From Chloroflexota bacterium (GTDB taxonomy: Bacteria > Chloroflexota > Dehalococcoidia > Lucifugimonadales > JADFKI01): a stretch of 64,000 bases of DNA. The stretch covers positions 62,001 to 126,000 of the forward strand of contig VXNZ01000046.1 of the NCBI GenBank assembly GCA_009840355.1, written 5' to 3'. Shown one piece after another: positions 41,992-50,652 of this stretch; the first letter of the stretch is position 1, and each line of letters begins with the position of its first letter. The position numbers and the translations under genes are program-made. Below the pieces are notes generated by a model, which saw only the letters and a list, made by a program, of their open reading frames with translations, was not told the DNA's origin and searched no databases.

Positions 41992-44619
41992 CTATTCACA
42001 CTTCGTATAGCCGCAATCCAAGCAGCGCAGGCAGCCTTCTTGATGGATGACGCGGCCAGGGCATGTGGCGCAGTCGGCGCGCAGATGCATGCGCTGATAG
42101 TCGCCGCTCGGCTGCGCCGCGTCCGCTTGCCCTGCGCTCGGCGCATACGTCGCGCCGGATTCGGCGAACTTCGGCGTGGTGAACAAGCCCAGCTGCGCCG
42201 CGCCGTCGCTCTTCGCGCCCGATTCGCCCGGGTTGTTCGGGCCGTTCAGGTGCTTCTTCAGAACATGCGCCACGCCGTCTTCCGCCGAGCGGATTAGCAC
42301 GCCGTTGTCCCACATCGGCTCGGATGTGATGCCGCTCAGGTGGTAGATTATCGCGTTCGGGTCGATGCCGGAGCGTAGGCACAGCGTCACCATGCGCGAC
42401 AGTCCTTCGAGGTGCGCCGGCTCGCTGCCGCCCGCCTTGCCGATGGCGGTGAACAGCTCGAACGGCATATTGTCGTTGTCGAAGTTCACGGTTACATACA
42501 TCGTGCCGTGCCCGGTGCGAACGCGCTCCGTTATGCCCAGCACCGCCGTAGGACGCTCGCGCGGCACGAGGAAGCCGTTCTTGTCCATGTTCGCGTCTCC
42601 CGCGACGGCATCGTCCGCGGTGTCGGAGTCCTTGCCTGTCTCCAATACCTGCATCGACTTAGAGCCGTCGCGATACACCGTAACCGCCTTGCATTCCGTC
42701 TGCCACGCCAGATAATAGGCAGCTTCGACATCCTCGATGGTTGCGCTGTTGGGTAGGTTGATGGTCTTCGATACCGAGTTCGTTACATACTTCTGCCACG
42801 CCGCCTGCATCCGCACATGCGCCTCCGGGCTGATGAGCATGGAGGTGCGGAAGTGCGCCGGGTCGATTCCGTTCTCGGTGAATATGCGCTCTGCGTCGGC
42901 GGGCGCGTCCGCGAGCTGCTCCAGCACGGCGCGTACCTGCTCCTCGTCGTCCAGACGCTCTCGCAATGCTTCCCAGACCGACTTCGGCGCGTCCAGCAGG
43001 CGTTCGGCCGCTTCACCCGCGCCGTCGCTGCCCTTCCACAGCACATTCGACCACCACGCGTTGGCGAAGTGCGGCTCGATGCCGGACGAGCAATCCGCGA
43101 GACGGCTTATCGTGCCGGTCGGCGCGATGGTTATGACGCTGGAGTTGCGAACGGGCGGCAATCCACGAGTCTTGAGCGCGGAGTCTTCGTACTCGGGGAA
43201 CGGACCGCGCTCTGCGGCGAGCCGCGCGGATTCGTCCCACGCCGTTTTGTTCATGAAGCCCGCCACCTCTTCGGTGAGCTGCAGCGCGCGCGGCGAGTCG
43301 TATGGCACACCCATGCGGATGAGCGCGTCCGCCCAGCCCATCACGCCCAGACCGATGCGCCGCGTGGCGAGATTCACCTCGCGCAGTTTCGGCATCGGGA
43401 ACTGGTTGACTTCGATAACATCGTCGAGGAAGCGCACCGCCGTCCGCACCGTATCTTCGAGACTGTCGTAGTCGAAGCCGCCGGCGGTCACATGCTTGTC
43501 AAGGTTGATAGAGCCAAGGCAGCAGTTGCCGTAGTTCTCCAAGAACTCTTCACCGCACGGGTTGCTCGTCTGGATGTCGCCCATCTGCGGGTTGGGCTGC
43601 GTGTCCCAGACGCGGTCGATGAAGACCACGCCGGGGTCGCCGGTCTTCCACGCGGATTCGCAGATTTCGCGCCACAGGTCGCGCGCGCGAACCGTGTCCA
43701 CAACCTCGTTGACCGGACCGTCGCCCGTGTCGCGCGGGTTGTAGAACGACCAATCTTCGTCGTTGTTCACGGCGCGCATGAAGTCGTCGGTAATCTGCAC
43801 CGATATGTTGAAGTTTTGCAGAGTGTCGTCGTTGTCCTTGCAGTGAATGAACTCGCGCACATCGGGGTGCGTGATGCTGAGCTGCCCCATGTGCGCGCCC
43901 AGCCGGAACGCGCCCTGCGTGAGCGTTGCGCCGACGGACGAGTATAGCTTCATCACCGCGATGGGCCCGCAAGCCTCGCCGTGTGTGGTGGCGATACGGT
44001 CGCGTCTGGGACGCAAGCGCGAGAAGCCGAAGCCGATGCCGCCGCCCCACTTCTCTATCATCGCGGCGTCGCTGGCGACCTGCATGATGGAGTTCATATT
44101 GTCGTCGGGCGATACCACGAAGCAGGCGGACAGGCATCCTCGCCCGCCGGTGCCCGCGTTGACCAGCGTCGGCGAGTTCGGTAGAAACTTTAGCGACGTC
44201 ATCAGCTCGTAGTAGCGGCGTGCCCAAACCTTGCGGGCTTCCGGCATTTCTCCCTGCGCCACGGCGTTGGATACGCGGTGGAACAGCCCGTCCGGGTCTT
44301 CGACCGGCTCGCCGTCGTCGCCTTTCATCAGGTAGCGCTGCTGCATGATGATGCGCGCGTTCTCGGACAGCGCCGCAGAGCGCGGTAATGCGTCGCTGCC
44401 GTTGGCATTGCTGCTATACGCGCCACTGCCGTTGCTACCGTTCTCGGTTGCCGCGTCGTTTGCAGGCGCAGCCGCAAGGACATTCAGCTGGGCGAGCACC
44501 TCGTTGATATGCTCGCTTGCGATGCCATGCTCTGCGAGCGCCCGCCGCAGGTCGGCATCGCGCGCCGCCTGATGCGTGTATCCACCGTCAGAACTGTTAG
44601 TGTTGCGTTCCTTTAACAC
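41992..44619 (-). CDS. nrdJ: Class II (adenosylcobalamin-dependent) ribonucleoside-diphosphate reductase
   Basis: The 875-residue protein has an N-terminal helical segment, then FLPNSPTLVNAGTGGRGCLSACFV and GGGIGFGFSRLRPR. The catalytic region has NPCGEEFLENYGNCCLGSINL and ATRRIGLGVMGWADALIRMG, and the C-terminal redox tail is zinc-ribbon-like (CATCPGRV, CLRCLDCGYTKCE). It makes deoxynucleotides from ribonucleotides using a B12-derived thiyl radical, independent of oxygen. A Ser/Asn/Gly-rich insert (about 55-80) is low complexity. It is preceded on the same strand by nrdR, its expected repressor. No B12 riboswitch was recognised upstream. Confidence 0.95.
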   Translation of the reverse strand: MLKERNTNSSDGGYTHQAARDADLRRALAEHGIASEHINEVLAQLNVLAAAPANDAATENGSNGSGAYSSNANGSDALPRSAALSENARIIMQQRYLMKGDDGEPVEDPDGLFHRVSNAVAQGEMPEARKVWARRYYELMTSLKFLPNSPTLVNAGTGGRGCLSACFVVSPDDNMNSIMQVASDAAMIEKWGGGIGFGFSRLRPRRDRIATTHGEACGPIAVMKLYSSVGATLTQGAFRLGAHMGQLSITHPDVREFIHCKDNDDTLQNFNISVQITDDFMRAVNNDEDWSFYNPRDTGDGPVNEVVDTVRARDLWREICESAWKTGDPGVVFIDRVWDTQPNPQMGDIQTSNPCGEEFLENYGNCCLGSINLDKHVTAGGFDYDSLEDTVRTAVRFLDDVIEVNQFPMPKLREVNLATRRIGLGVMGWADALIRMGVPYDSPRALQLTEEVAGFMNKTAWDESARLAAERGPFPEYEDSALKTRGLPPVRNSSVITIAPTGTISRLADCSSGIEPHFANAWWSNVLWKGSDGAGEAAERLLDAPKSVWEALRERLDDEEQVRAVLEQLADAPADAERIFTENGIDPAHFRTSMLISPEAHVRMQAAWQKYVTNSVSKTINLPNSATIEDVEAAYYLAWQTECKAVTVYRDGSKSMQVLETGKDSDTADDAVAGDANMDKNGFLVPRERPTAVLGITERVRTGHGTMYVTVNFDNDNMPFELFTAIGKAGGSEPAHLEGLSRMVTLCLRSGIDPNAIIYHLSGITSEPMWDNGVLIRSAEDGVAHVLKKHLNGPNNPGESGAKSDGAAQLGLFTTPKFAESGATYAPSAGQADAAQPSGDYQRMHLRADCATCPGRVIHQEGCLRCLDCGYTKCE

Positions 44620-45011
44620 AGCCCCTTCTTCCTTGCCGCATCGAACCGAATTGCGCCGAATTGCGCCGAATTGCGATTGATCGTTGCGCCAAATCCGTTG
44701 TCATATTTCTGACTGAAAATAAAAAATACCCTATTTGAGTCTCGATTTCGTTGTGTTTTTTCCACAGATTTCAGGAAAATCTGACGATATTTCCATCAAT
44801 TCTGTTGCTATTCATTCTCATGCAGTCTAGTCATTCCATATCAGGCGGACTGTTATTTTAGCACGCATATTCGTAAATTGGAACAGCCATATTAGGCAAA
44901 TGTTGTCCGATTTGTTCCTTACCCCATCCTAGATTTCTTCCATCATGAGCTCCTAGCAATTAGGAAGGGACTCTTGAAGTAGAGTGGCAGGGAACAGAGA
45001 TACTTCAGGCG
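44620..45011. other. AT-rich spacer between nrdR and nrdJ
   Basis: The 392-bp gap has no gene. It contains three tandem copies of CCGAATTGCG close to nrdJ (44646-44675). The palindrome CAGATTT-CAGGA-AAATCTG (44765-44783) could be an operator, and TCCTA-GCAAT-TAGGA (44951-44965) forms a small inverted repeat just after nrdR. No T-tract terminator was found after nrdR, so read-through into nrdJ is possible; the AT-rich middle could hold a separate nrdJ promoter. Confidence 0.5.
44646..44675. repeat. Three tandem copies of CCGAATTGCG upstream of nrdJ
   Basis: CCGAATTGCG occurs three times head to tail with no mismatch, at 44646, 44656 and 44666. The array ends 27 bp before the nrdJ ATG at 44619, so it lies in the 5' leader or core promoter. 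The 10-bp period is close to one helical turn. Confidence 0.85.
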
Positions 45012-45575
45012 CTAGGCAGGCGGTTTTGCATGCGGGTGCGCCGTGCTTTCCGGCGAGGGCGCGGATGCGGCGATGTCGCCGTCCAACAGGGCGAGCTGGT
45101 TGATGTCGGAGTTGCCGTTGCGCATCGCGCCGGTGTCGAGCAGCGCGTCGATTTCCGTCTTGAAGCTTTCCACATCGCCGAAGTCGAGATAGACGCTGGC
45201 GAAGCGAATGTACGCGACCTGATCCAAGCTCGACAGCCTGGACATCACCATTGCGCCGATGGACTGCGACGGGAACTCCGCCTTGCTCTGCTCGGACAGG
45301 TGCGCCTCTATTTCGTCGATCACTTTGTCGATGCTGCCGACCGTGAGCGGACGCTTGGCGCACGCCTTCGTGAGGCTCGCCCAGAGTTTGTCGCGGCTGA
45401 ACTCCTCGCGTCTGCCGTCGCGCTTGACGACCATCATGGACTTCATCTGCGCGCGCTCGTATGTCGTAAATCGCCTGCCGCAGAGCGAACACTCGCGCCG
45501 CCGGCGTATGCTAACGCCGGACTCTCGCGAGTCCACAACCTTCGTATTGGAGCAATCGCAGTAAGGACAGCGCAT
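45012..45575 (-). CDS. nrdR: Transcriptional repressor NrdR
   Basis: The 187-residue protein starts MRCPYCDCSNTKVVDSRES. The zinc ribbon (CPYC...CSLCGRRF) is followed by FTTYERAQ and the ATP-cone domain VVKRDGRREEFSRDKLWASL...VDKVIDEIE-like sequence, ending VAYIRFASVYLDFGDVESF. NrdR senses ATP/dATP through the cone and represses ribonucleotide reductase genes. The last 30 or so residues (INQLALLDGDIAASAPSPES) extend beyond the usual 150-155-residue protein and look unstructured. It lies upstream of nrdJ on the same strand, and its own promoter region carries candidate NrdR boxes. Confidence 0.95.
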   Translation of the reverse strand: MRCPYCDCSNTKVVDSRESGVSIRRRRECSLCGRRFTTYERAQMKSMMVVKRDGRREEFSRDKLWASLTKACAKRPLTVGSIDKVIDEIEAHLSEQSKAEFPSQSIGAMVMSRLSSLDQVAYIRFASVYLDFGDVESFKTEIDALLDTGAMRNGNSDINQLALLDGDIAASAPSPESTAHPHAKPPA

Positions 45576-45606
45576 TAAACTTTATCTATCTAAAGTATTA
45601 GAAAAC

Positions 45607-45653
45607 ATACAATATATCGCGTTTTGTGATAATGCCACCACTATATCTTGTAC
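45607..45653. promoter_or_regulatory. Pair of NrdR-box-like operators upstream of nrdR
   Basis: Box 1, ATACAATATATCGCGT (45607-45622), matches the recalled NrdR consensus ACACWATATATWGTGT at 13 of 16 positions. Box 2, CCACTATATCTTGTAC (45638-45653), keeps the CWATAT.TWG core. Their starts are 31 bp apart, about three helical turns, the usual tandem arrangement. They end 32 bp upstream of the nrdR start, fitting autoregulation and control of nrdJ through the same transcript. Confidence 0.65.
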
Positions 45654-45819
45654 TAAGGGCACTGTCAACGGCGAATATGAGGCACTGAGGCTGTGGTATA
45701 GAATGCATGGATTGCCCGAGATGAAGGCGCGCAGACGACCGAACTTGGTGAATTCACGACGTCTGCAGAACAACGGAAAATTTCCGAGTCAGGCGTTGTT
45801 GAGAATTGGTGGAGAAGCG

Positions 45820-46251
45820 CTAAATGTCAGCAGCTTTGATCTCGCTGAACCACTTCCCATCGACATAATTCCCGATCGCCTGCCTAATGTAAGACACTGT
45901 ATTCTCAGGAAGGTCTCCAAGGTGGAACCACCTCATATCATCGCACTTGTCAGGTTCCATGTTCTTGGCGTCGCCACACCAACCATCAACGCTTAAGAAG
46001 AAGTACACATACTCATCGAAAAGAGAAGGGATTACACCGACAACTTCCATCTCATCGGGCGACAAGACAATGCTCGCTTCCTCGCGCGCCTCCCTTATCA
46101 TCGCACTCTTCAGGCTCTCCCCATCCTCCACATGACCAGCAACGAGACCATACTCGCCATCCTTGAATCCCGTGTTGAATCTCCGCAGCATGAGAATCTC
46201 GTTGCGGCCGTTCACCAAGATAAGATGTGCTGCAACTTTAGCTTTAAGCAT
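45820..46251 (-). CDS. NUDIX hydrolase
   Basis: The 143-residue protein contains a NUDIX box, GHVEDGESLKSAMIREAREEASIVL (split here as GHVEDGESLK and REAREEASIVL), with the REAxEE metal-binding glutamates at about 59-63. It hydrolyses a nucleoside diphosphate linked to another group. The N-terminal VAAHLILVNGRNEILMLRR and LVAGHVEDGE resemble 8-oxo-dGTP or general mutT-like NTP pyrophosphatases, but specificity cannot be read. ATG 46251 has AGGAG six bases upstream; a longer frame from 46281 lacks support. Confidence 0.85.
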   Translation of the reverse strand: MLKAKVAAHLILVNGRNEILMLRRFNTGFKDGEYGLVAGHVEDGESLKSAMIREAREEASIVLSPDEMEVVGVIPSLFDEYVYFFLSVDGWCGDAKNMEPDKCDDMRWFHLGDLPENTVSYIRQAIGNYVDGKWFSEIKAADI

Positions 46252-46297
46252 GTAGTCTCCTGACAGCAGGTTCGGAGGCACAAATCAATCTAATCAT

Positions 46298-47584
46298 CTA
46301 CATCAGATTCCAGCGCGGATAGTCGGTTGCCGCTTCGCGGAGGTGGTCGGCGAGCCAATCTCGCACTTGGGGTTCAATGTAGAACGTTGGGCGCATAAGC
46401 TCGGATTCGGAGGCTATTTGTCCTTCGGCGAGGGCTGTTTGCGCTACGGCGGTGTTGGGCAAGACTCGCGTGCCTACGCGCAGCACCGCGAACACGGACT
46501 TCACGCGCTTCAGGAAGTCTAGCTTGCGCTCTACGGACGCTTTTGTCTCGCCCGGCTCGCCGAATGTTACATTCATCGTGAACGGCAAGCCTGCGTCCCG
46601 GCACAAGTCTGCCATACGCTCCAAGCCTGCCAGCCTGTCGTCGAGACCCTCTCCGCCGCGTCCGCCTTCCGCCATCAGCGCGAGCGAGCAACCGGACTGC
46701 TTCATCAGCGACATAAGCTCGGCGTCGGCGTCTTCGGACGGGCGCACGTAGCTGTTCCAGCGCACGCGCGCACCGGCGTCGATAATCGCGCGGCAGGTCG
46801 CCTTGGCGTGCTCGGCTGGGATGTTGAAGCCGCTGTCGATGAAGAACACCTTGTTTATGCCGAAATCGTCGTCGAGCGCGCGGATTTCGTCCACTACTTC
46901 TTGTGGATCGCGGATGCGCCAATCGTCGCCGCTGTAGTTCGCGCCCGGCGTCGGGTAGTACGACTGCGCCAGTTTGGTAACCACGCCCACGCCGAATCCG
47001 GAGCCGTTGTAGGCGCGCATATCCAGCAAATCTAGGCGCGGCGAGCGGTGGAAGTTCGATGTGAATCTGCCCTCGCTGACGACTATCTGCCCGTCGTTGG
47101 CGTCGTCGCGGTACACGATTCCCGGTATGTCGCGGTAGTCCGCGCCGTTGTCGAGGCGCTCTACCAGCGTGGCGAACGCTTCGGCAGCGTCACCGGCGAT
47201 GCCCAAGTCCGCGCCGACATAATCCATGCATTCGGACGGCAGGATGCTGAACGCGGGGCCGCCAACAAGCGTCTTCGCGGCGCTGATTTGCCGTATGCGA
47301 TCTATGATGTCGCGCACGGCGGGCAAGTTCCACACCGGGTTGAGGCTGCTCTGATTGTCGAGGTTGCGGATGGACAGCCCGATGAGGTCCGGCTCAAACT
47401 CGCTCACCGCGTCGGCGACTTGCGATACGGCATCGTCCGCAAACATCAGGTCGAGCACTCGGAGCGTGTGGCGCTCTTCGTCCACGCTCGCAGCGAGGTA
47501 CGCCAAGCCGATGGGCACGGGGCGCACCACCATGCGATCCATAAATCGGTCTGCCTGATTGGTGGCGATGAGCAGTATTTTCAT
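46298..47584 (-). CDS. B12-binding/radical-SAM-like protein lacking the cluster cysteines
   Basis: The 428-residue protein has the layout of BchE-type B12-binding radical SAM enzymes. A Rossmann-like cobalamin-binding domain comes first (MKILLIATNQADRFM, IGLAYLAASVDEERH, LVGGPAFSILP). The barrel then shows WRIRDPQEVVDEIRAL, VFFIDSGFNIP and FTMNVTFGEPGET. Where such enzymes have CxxxCxxC after a TK.G motif, this protein reads VVTKLAQSYYPTPGANY: no cysteines at all. The rest of the fold appears intact and the frame is open, so it may be a pseudoenzyme with a binding or non-radical role. The B12 DxHxxG motif is also absent. Confidence 0.75.
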   Translation of the reverse strand: MKILLIATNQADRFMDRMVVRPVPIGLAYLAASVDEERHTLRVLDLMFADDAVSQVADAVSEFEPDLIGLSIRNLDNQSSLNPVWNLPAVRDIIDRIRQISAAKTLVGGPAFSILPSECMDYVGADLGIAGDAAEAFATLVERLDNGADYRDIPGIVYRDDANDGQIVVSEGRFTSNFHRSPRLDLLDMRAYNGSGFGVGVVTKLAQSYYPTPGANYSGDDWRIRDPQEVVDEIRALDDDFGINKVFFIDSGFNIPAEHAKATCRAIIDAGARVRWNSYVRPSEDADAELMSLMKQSGCSLALMAEGGRGGEGLDDRLAGLERMADLCRDAGLPFTMNVTFGEPGETKASVERKLDFLKRVKSVFAVLRVGTRVLPNTAVAQTALAEGQIASESELMRPTFYIEPQVRDWLADHLREAATDYPRWNLM

Positions 47585-47633
47585 GGCTGTCCCTCCCGAT
47601 GGTTCAGTGTGGACGATTGTAATCGGTCGGTTT

Positions 47634-48185
47634 CTAGGAAAATATATCGGCTACCGGCAATCGCCAGCCGGGTACGACTTCGCCGCCGTCCAGCGTGTCC
47701 GCTTCCGCCAGCAGGTCAGAGTCGGCAAGCGAGCGATATACCCTCACCGTGCGGTTGCGCGGGTTAACCACGATGACCATCCGCGTACCGGCATTGAACC
47801 ATTCTTTGACTTTCTCTTCAACTTCGGTATATCGGTCGCTGGGTGAAATGACTTCGATTACTAGGTCGGGATGGCCGGGAAAGAATCCGCCCGCTTCAGG
47901 AGTAGCCTCCTCACGTTCCTTGCTCACAAAGGCCCCGTCCGGGGCAAGTACATGGTCAGGATCGGTTTCAAGATGGAAGCCCGTCTCGGCAAGATAAGTC
48001 TCTCCCAGATCGTTCTCATATACATACAGAGACAGGCTTACATTTACTCTATTGCCTCGTTTCCCATGCACGCGTCCTGCAGGCGCCATCTTCCTAAGCT
48101 CTCCCCTCACCAGTTCGTAGCGAAAGCCGTCGTCCGGCATGGCAAGCAGTTCGTCAGCCGTTACCAGTTTCGTTGTCGTAACCAT
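47634..48185 (-). CDS. Uma2-family endonuclease (copy 1)
   Basis: The 183-residue protein has the Uma2 (formerly DUF820) pattern: LVTADELLAMPDDGFRYELV and GELRKMAPAG at the N-terminus. The PD-(D/E)xK nuclease core is HPDLVIEVISPSDRYTEVEEK with the downstream strand MVIVVNPRNRTVRVY. The C-terminus GWRLPVADIF is shared with the copies at 51425 and 54698. Uma2 proteins are predicted nucleases expanded in cyanobacteria and Chloroflexi, with no settled role. It stands alone, with repeat element 48291-48514 upstream. Confidence 0.85.
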   Translation of the reverse strand: MVTTTKLVTADELLAMPDDGFRYELVRGELRKMAPAGRVHGKRGNRVNVSLSLYVYENDLGETYLAETGFHLETDPDHVLAPDGAFVSKEREEATPEAGGFFPGHPDLVIEVISPSDRYTEVEEKVKEWFNAGTRMVIVVNPRNRTVRVYRSLADSDLLAEADTLDGGEVVPGWRLPVADIFS

Positions 48186-48290
48186 AAGCGAACCTCGCTG
48201 CGAGGGGAAAGGGCGGTAATTGAGGCGGACATAATCCGCTTCACACCCATATTCTACACATCCTACCCATCTTGTCCATCTTGTTAGATA

Positions 48291-48514
48291 GAAACGATTT
48301 CACGAATGCCCATTGTTGTCATTCCTCGCTGCCTTTGTCATTCCGCGTTCTTCTTGTCATTCCGAACGCAGTGAGGAATCTGAAGCATGTCCCTGCGAAG
48401 GCAGGGATCGTTGCATGTGCAAACCTATTTCCGACTTTAGATTTCTCGCTTCGCTCGAAATGACAGGGATAGATCGCAAATGACAGGTACAAATTCCATT
48501 TGTGAAATCGTCTT
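48291..48514. repeat. Dispersed inverted-repeat element, family 1, with perfect target duplication
   Basis: This 224-bp copy begins GAAACGATTTCACGAATG and ends CATTTGTGAAATCGTCTT. It is flanked on both sides by TGTTAGATA (48282-48290 and 48515-48523), a clean 9-bp target-site duplication, showing that the sequence moved as a unit. The right flank lies immediately after the stop of the ABC permease gene (stop at 48529). Internally it repeats the TTGTCATTCC segment three times, one more than other copies. Confidence 0.9.
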
Positions 48515-48528
48515 TGTTAGATAGGAGG

Positions 48529-49341
48529 CTACTTGCGCCGGGTTCTGCCGCGCAGTGTCGTGAGCGCCAGCGTGCCGCTCACCGTGCCGACCAGCGCGAT
48601 TGCGCCTATGCCTTTCAGCAGCGCCGCGAAGTCCCAGCCCACGCTGATGAGCGAGCGCAGCGCGTCCAGCAGGTATGTAACCGGGTTGAATATGGCGACT
48701 GTCGCCAGCCAGCCGGTCATCGCCTCGCGCGGCACGAACACGGTTGTCAGGAACACGAACGGAAAGAACAGCAAGAAGCTCGAATTGACGGCGGCCGGGT
48801 TGCCCGTCTTGAACGCGATGGCGTACGGAAAGCCCGTGTACGCTAGCCCCCATAGCCCCGATAGCGCCACGAACAGCAGCAGCCCCAGTATGCCTGACTC
48901 GAACCTGACGCCCACGATGAAGCCGAGTAGCACGACCGGCAGCGTCAGTGCGATGACCAGCACGAAGTCTGCGACCGTGAAGCCCAGCAGCATCGCCAGC
49001 CGGTTTATCGGCGTCAGCGAAAGGCGGTCGAAATAGCCCGACTGAATGTCCGTTACCATCGTCACGGCGCGAGAGACGCCTGTCACGGCGAAGATGATGC
49101 CCACCGGCAACTGAAACGCCTTGTAATCGAGACCGGGAATGCGCTCGGCGACATCCTGCAATGCCCCGATATTGATGGCGTAGAAGAACACCGGGATTAT
49201 GAGCGCGGGGTATATCGCCTCCGGGTCGCGCGGGATGCCTCGCAGCGCACGAATCGCCACGGACAGCACATCGCGGAGAAAGCCCGCGCGTCTGGCGCGA
49301 ATTCGCGGCGCGGTGGGCGTAGTCATTACTGCTTGGCTCAA
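48529..49341 (-). CDS. ABC-2 type transporter permease
   Basis: The 270-residue protein has six hydrophobic helices in the ABC-2 layout. Motif-like segments are AIYPALIIPVFFYAINIGAL, VTMVTDIQSGYFDRLSLTPI (the conserved amphipathic region of DrrB-type permeases), LLGFTVADFVLVIAL and the final FNPVTYLLDALRSLI. With the ATPase encoded just upstream on the same strand it forms a two-protein exporter of the DrrAB (daunorubicin resistance) type, moving a hydrophobic compound or lipid out across the membrane. Substrate unknown. Confidence 0.88.
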   Translation of the reverse strand: MSQAVMTTPTAPRIRARRAGFLRDVLSVAIRALRGIPRDPEAIYPALIIPVFFYAINIGALQDVAERIPGLDYKAFQLPVGIIFAVTGVSRAVTMVTDIQSGYFDRLSLTPINRLAMLLGFTVADFVLVIALTLPVVLLGFIVGVRFESGILGLLLFVALSGLWGLAYTGFPYAIAFKTGNPAAVNSSFLLFFPFVFLTTVFVPREAMTGWLATVAIFNPVTYLLDALRSLISVGWDFAALLKGIGAIALVGTVSGTLALTTLRGRTRRK

Positions 49342-49466
49342 TTCTGTATCTCCTTCGGAAGTATTTCAGTGCGTCAGTCGTTCAGTCTGTCAGTGCGTCG
49401 GTAATGCCTCTAATCGTTCGTGGTGAGTTTGTCGAACCACATCACATCACTGACGCACTGACAGAC

Positions 49467-50414
49467 CTACTCCGCTTCCTGCTCCATGCGCGCGCCCGCG
49501 ACGCTGAGGAATACGTCGTCGAGCGTTGGCGTTCGCAGCGTCAACTCGGTTACTTTCACATGATGGGCGTTCAGAGCCAGTGCGACATCGCTGATGTGCG
49601 CCGCTCCGTTGACCACATGGATGATGAGCTCGCCGCCCGATGCGTCCACATCGACTACGCCGTCCACTTCGGCTACGGCGTCCCTTGCTTCATCCGCGTC
49701 GCCGTCCATCTGAACGAAAATCACATCGTTGCCTAATGAGCGCTTCAGCTCGGCGGGCGTGCCTTCCGCCATCAGCCTGCCCTGGCTGATGATTCCCACG
49801 CGGTCCGCAAGCGCGTCAGCCTCTTCGAGATACTGCGTGGTCAGGAATATCGTCACCGACAGTTCTTTGTTGATGCGCTGCACCTCTTCCCAGACGCGCG
49901 CGCGGCTGATGGGGTCTAGCCCGGTGGTAGGCTCATCGAGAAACAGTACTTCCGGGTTGTGTATCAGCGATGCCGCGAGGTCGAGCCGCCGCTTCATGCC
50001 GCCGGAATATGTGCCGATAAAGCGGTCAAGCGCATCCCCGATGTCCACCAGCCCGGCGAGGTCGTCTAGCCGCGTGTCGAGTTCGCGGCGGTTCAGCCCG
50101 TACAGCCTACCCTGCAATTTCAGCAGCTCGCGACCCGTCTGCTTCAGGTCGAGCGCGGCGTCCTGCAGCGCGGCGCCGATACGCAGCCGGACAGCGTTCG
50201 CATCGCTGACAACATCGCAGCCGGCGACAGTCGCGCTGCCCGCGCTCGGCAGCAGCAGCGTGATGAGCATGCGCACAAGAGTAGTCTTGCCCGCGCCGTT
50301 CGGCCCTAAAAAGCCGTAAATCTCGCCCTTGGGAATGCTCAGGTCAATCGAATCAACCGCCTTCACATCGCCAAAAGTCCGGCAAATCCCGTGCGTCTGT
50401 ACTGCGTAATCCAT
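49467..50414 (-). CDS. ABC transporter ATP-binding protein (DrrA type)
   Basis: The 315-residue protein has Walker A GPNGAGKTTLVRM (about 39-51), the signature YSGGMKRRLDLAASL, Walker B VLFLDEPTTGLD and the switch histidine replaced by Gln in FLTTQYLEEAD, as is usual in the DrrA family. A C-terminal domain of about 80 residues (VIFVQMDGDADEARDAVAEV...) is also typical. It powers the permease encoded 126 bp downstream. ATG 50414 (MDYAVQTHGICRTFG) is chosen over a start at 50507, which adds an unrelated N-terminus. Confidence 0.9.
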   Translation of the reverse strand: MDYAVQTHGICRTFGDVKAVDSIDLSIPKGEIYGFLGPNGAGKTTLVRMLITLLLPSAGSATVAGCDVVSDANAVRLRIGAALQDAALDLKQTGRELLKLQGRLYGLNRRELDTRLDDLAGLVDIGDALDRFIGTYSGGMKRRLDLAASLIHNPEVLFLDEPTTGLDPISRARVWEEVQRINKELSVTIFLTTQYLEEADALADRVGIISQGRLMAEGTPAELKRSLGNDVIFVQMDGDADEARDAVAEVDGVVDVDASGGELIIHVVNGAAHISDVALALNAHHVKVTELTLRTPTLDDVFLSVAGARMEQEAE

Positions 50415-50652
50415 ATATTCGTAGCGTCTCCTTAACCTTGCACCGTGCTTTGATACACTAGCGTAAATAGTACAATCGTTCTTTACTTGTTGTATCCAAG
50501 ATAGCAATAAGTGCCGTGCCCCGTCAACGGATTTTCTCCCTCTAATTTCTTGTTAATCCATGTCAGACTTGGCACTTGACAAGCGCGCGCATCGCCCCCA
50601 AACTCACGACTGACAACTGTGAATTGACCACCGCTAATCTATGGAGTGTGAA

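Noticed and set aside
42817-43947. A 376-codon open frame on the plus strand within nrdJ
   Set aside because: Antisense shadow of nrdJ; composition dominated by Arg, Val and Ala and no recognisable motif.
44646-44675. CRISPR-like array
   Set aside because: The units are contiguous 10-bp repeats without spacers, and no cas genes are present.
44620-45011. Possible cobalamin riboswitch upstream of nrdJ
   Set aside because: No B12-box (GCCACTG-like) or supporting stem set was found on the coding strand.
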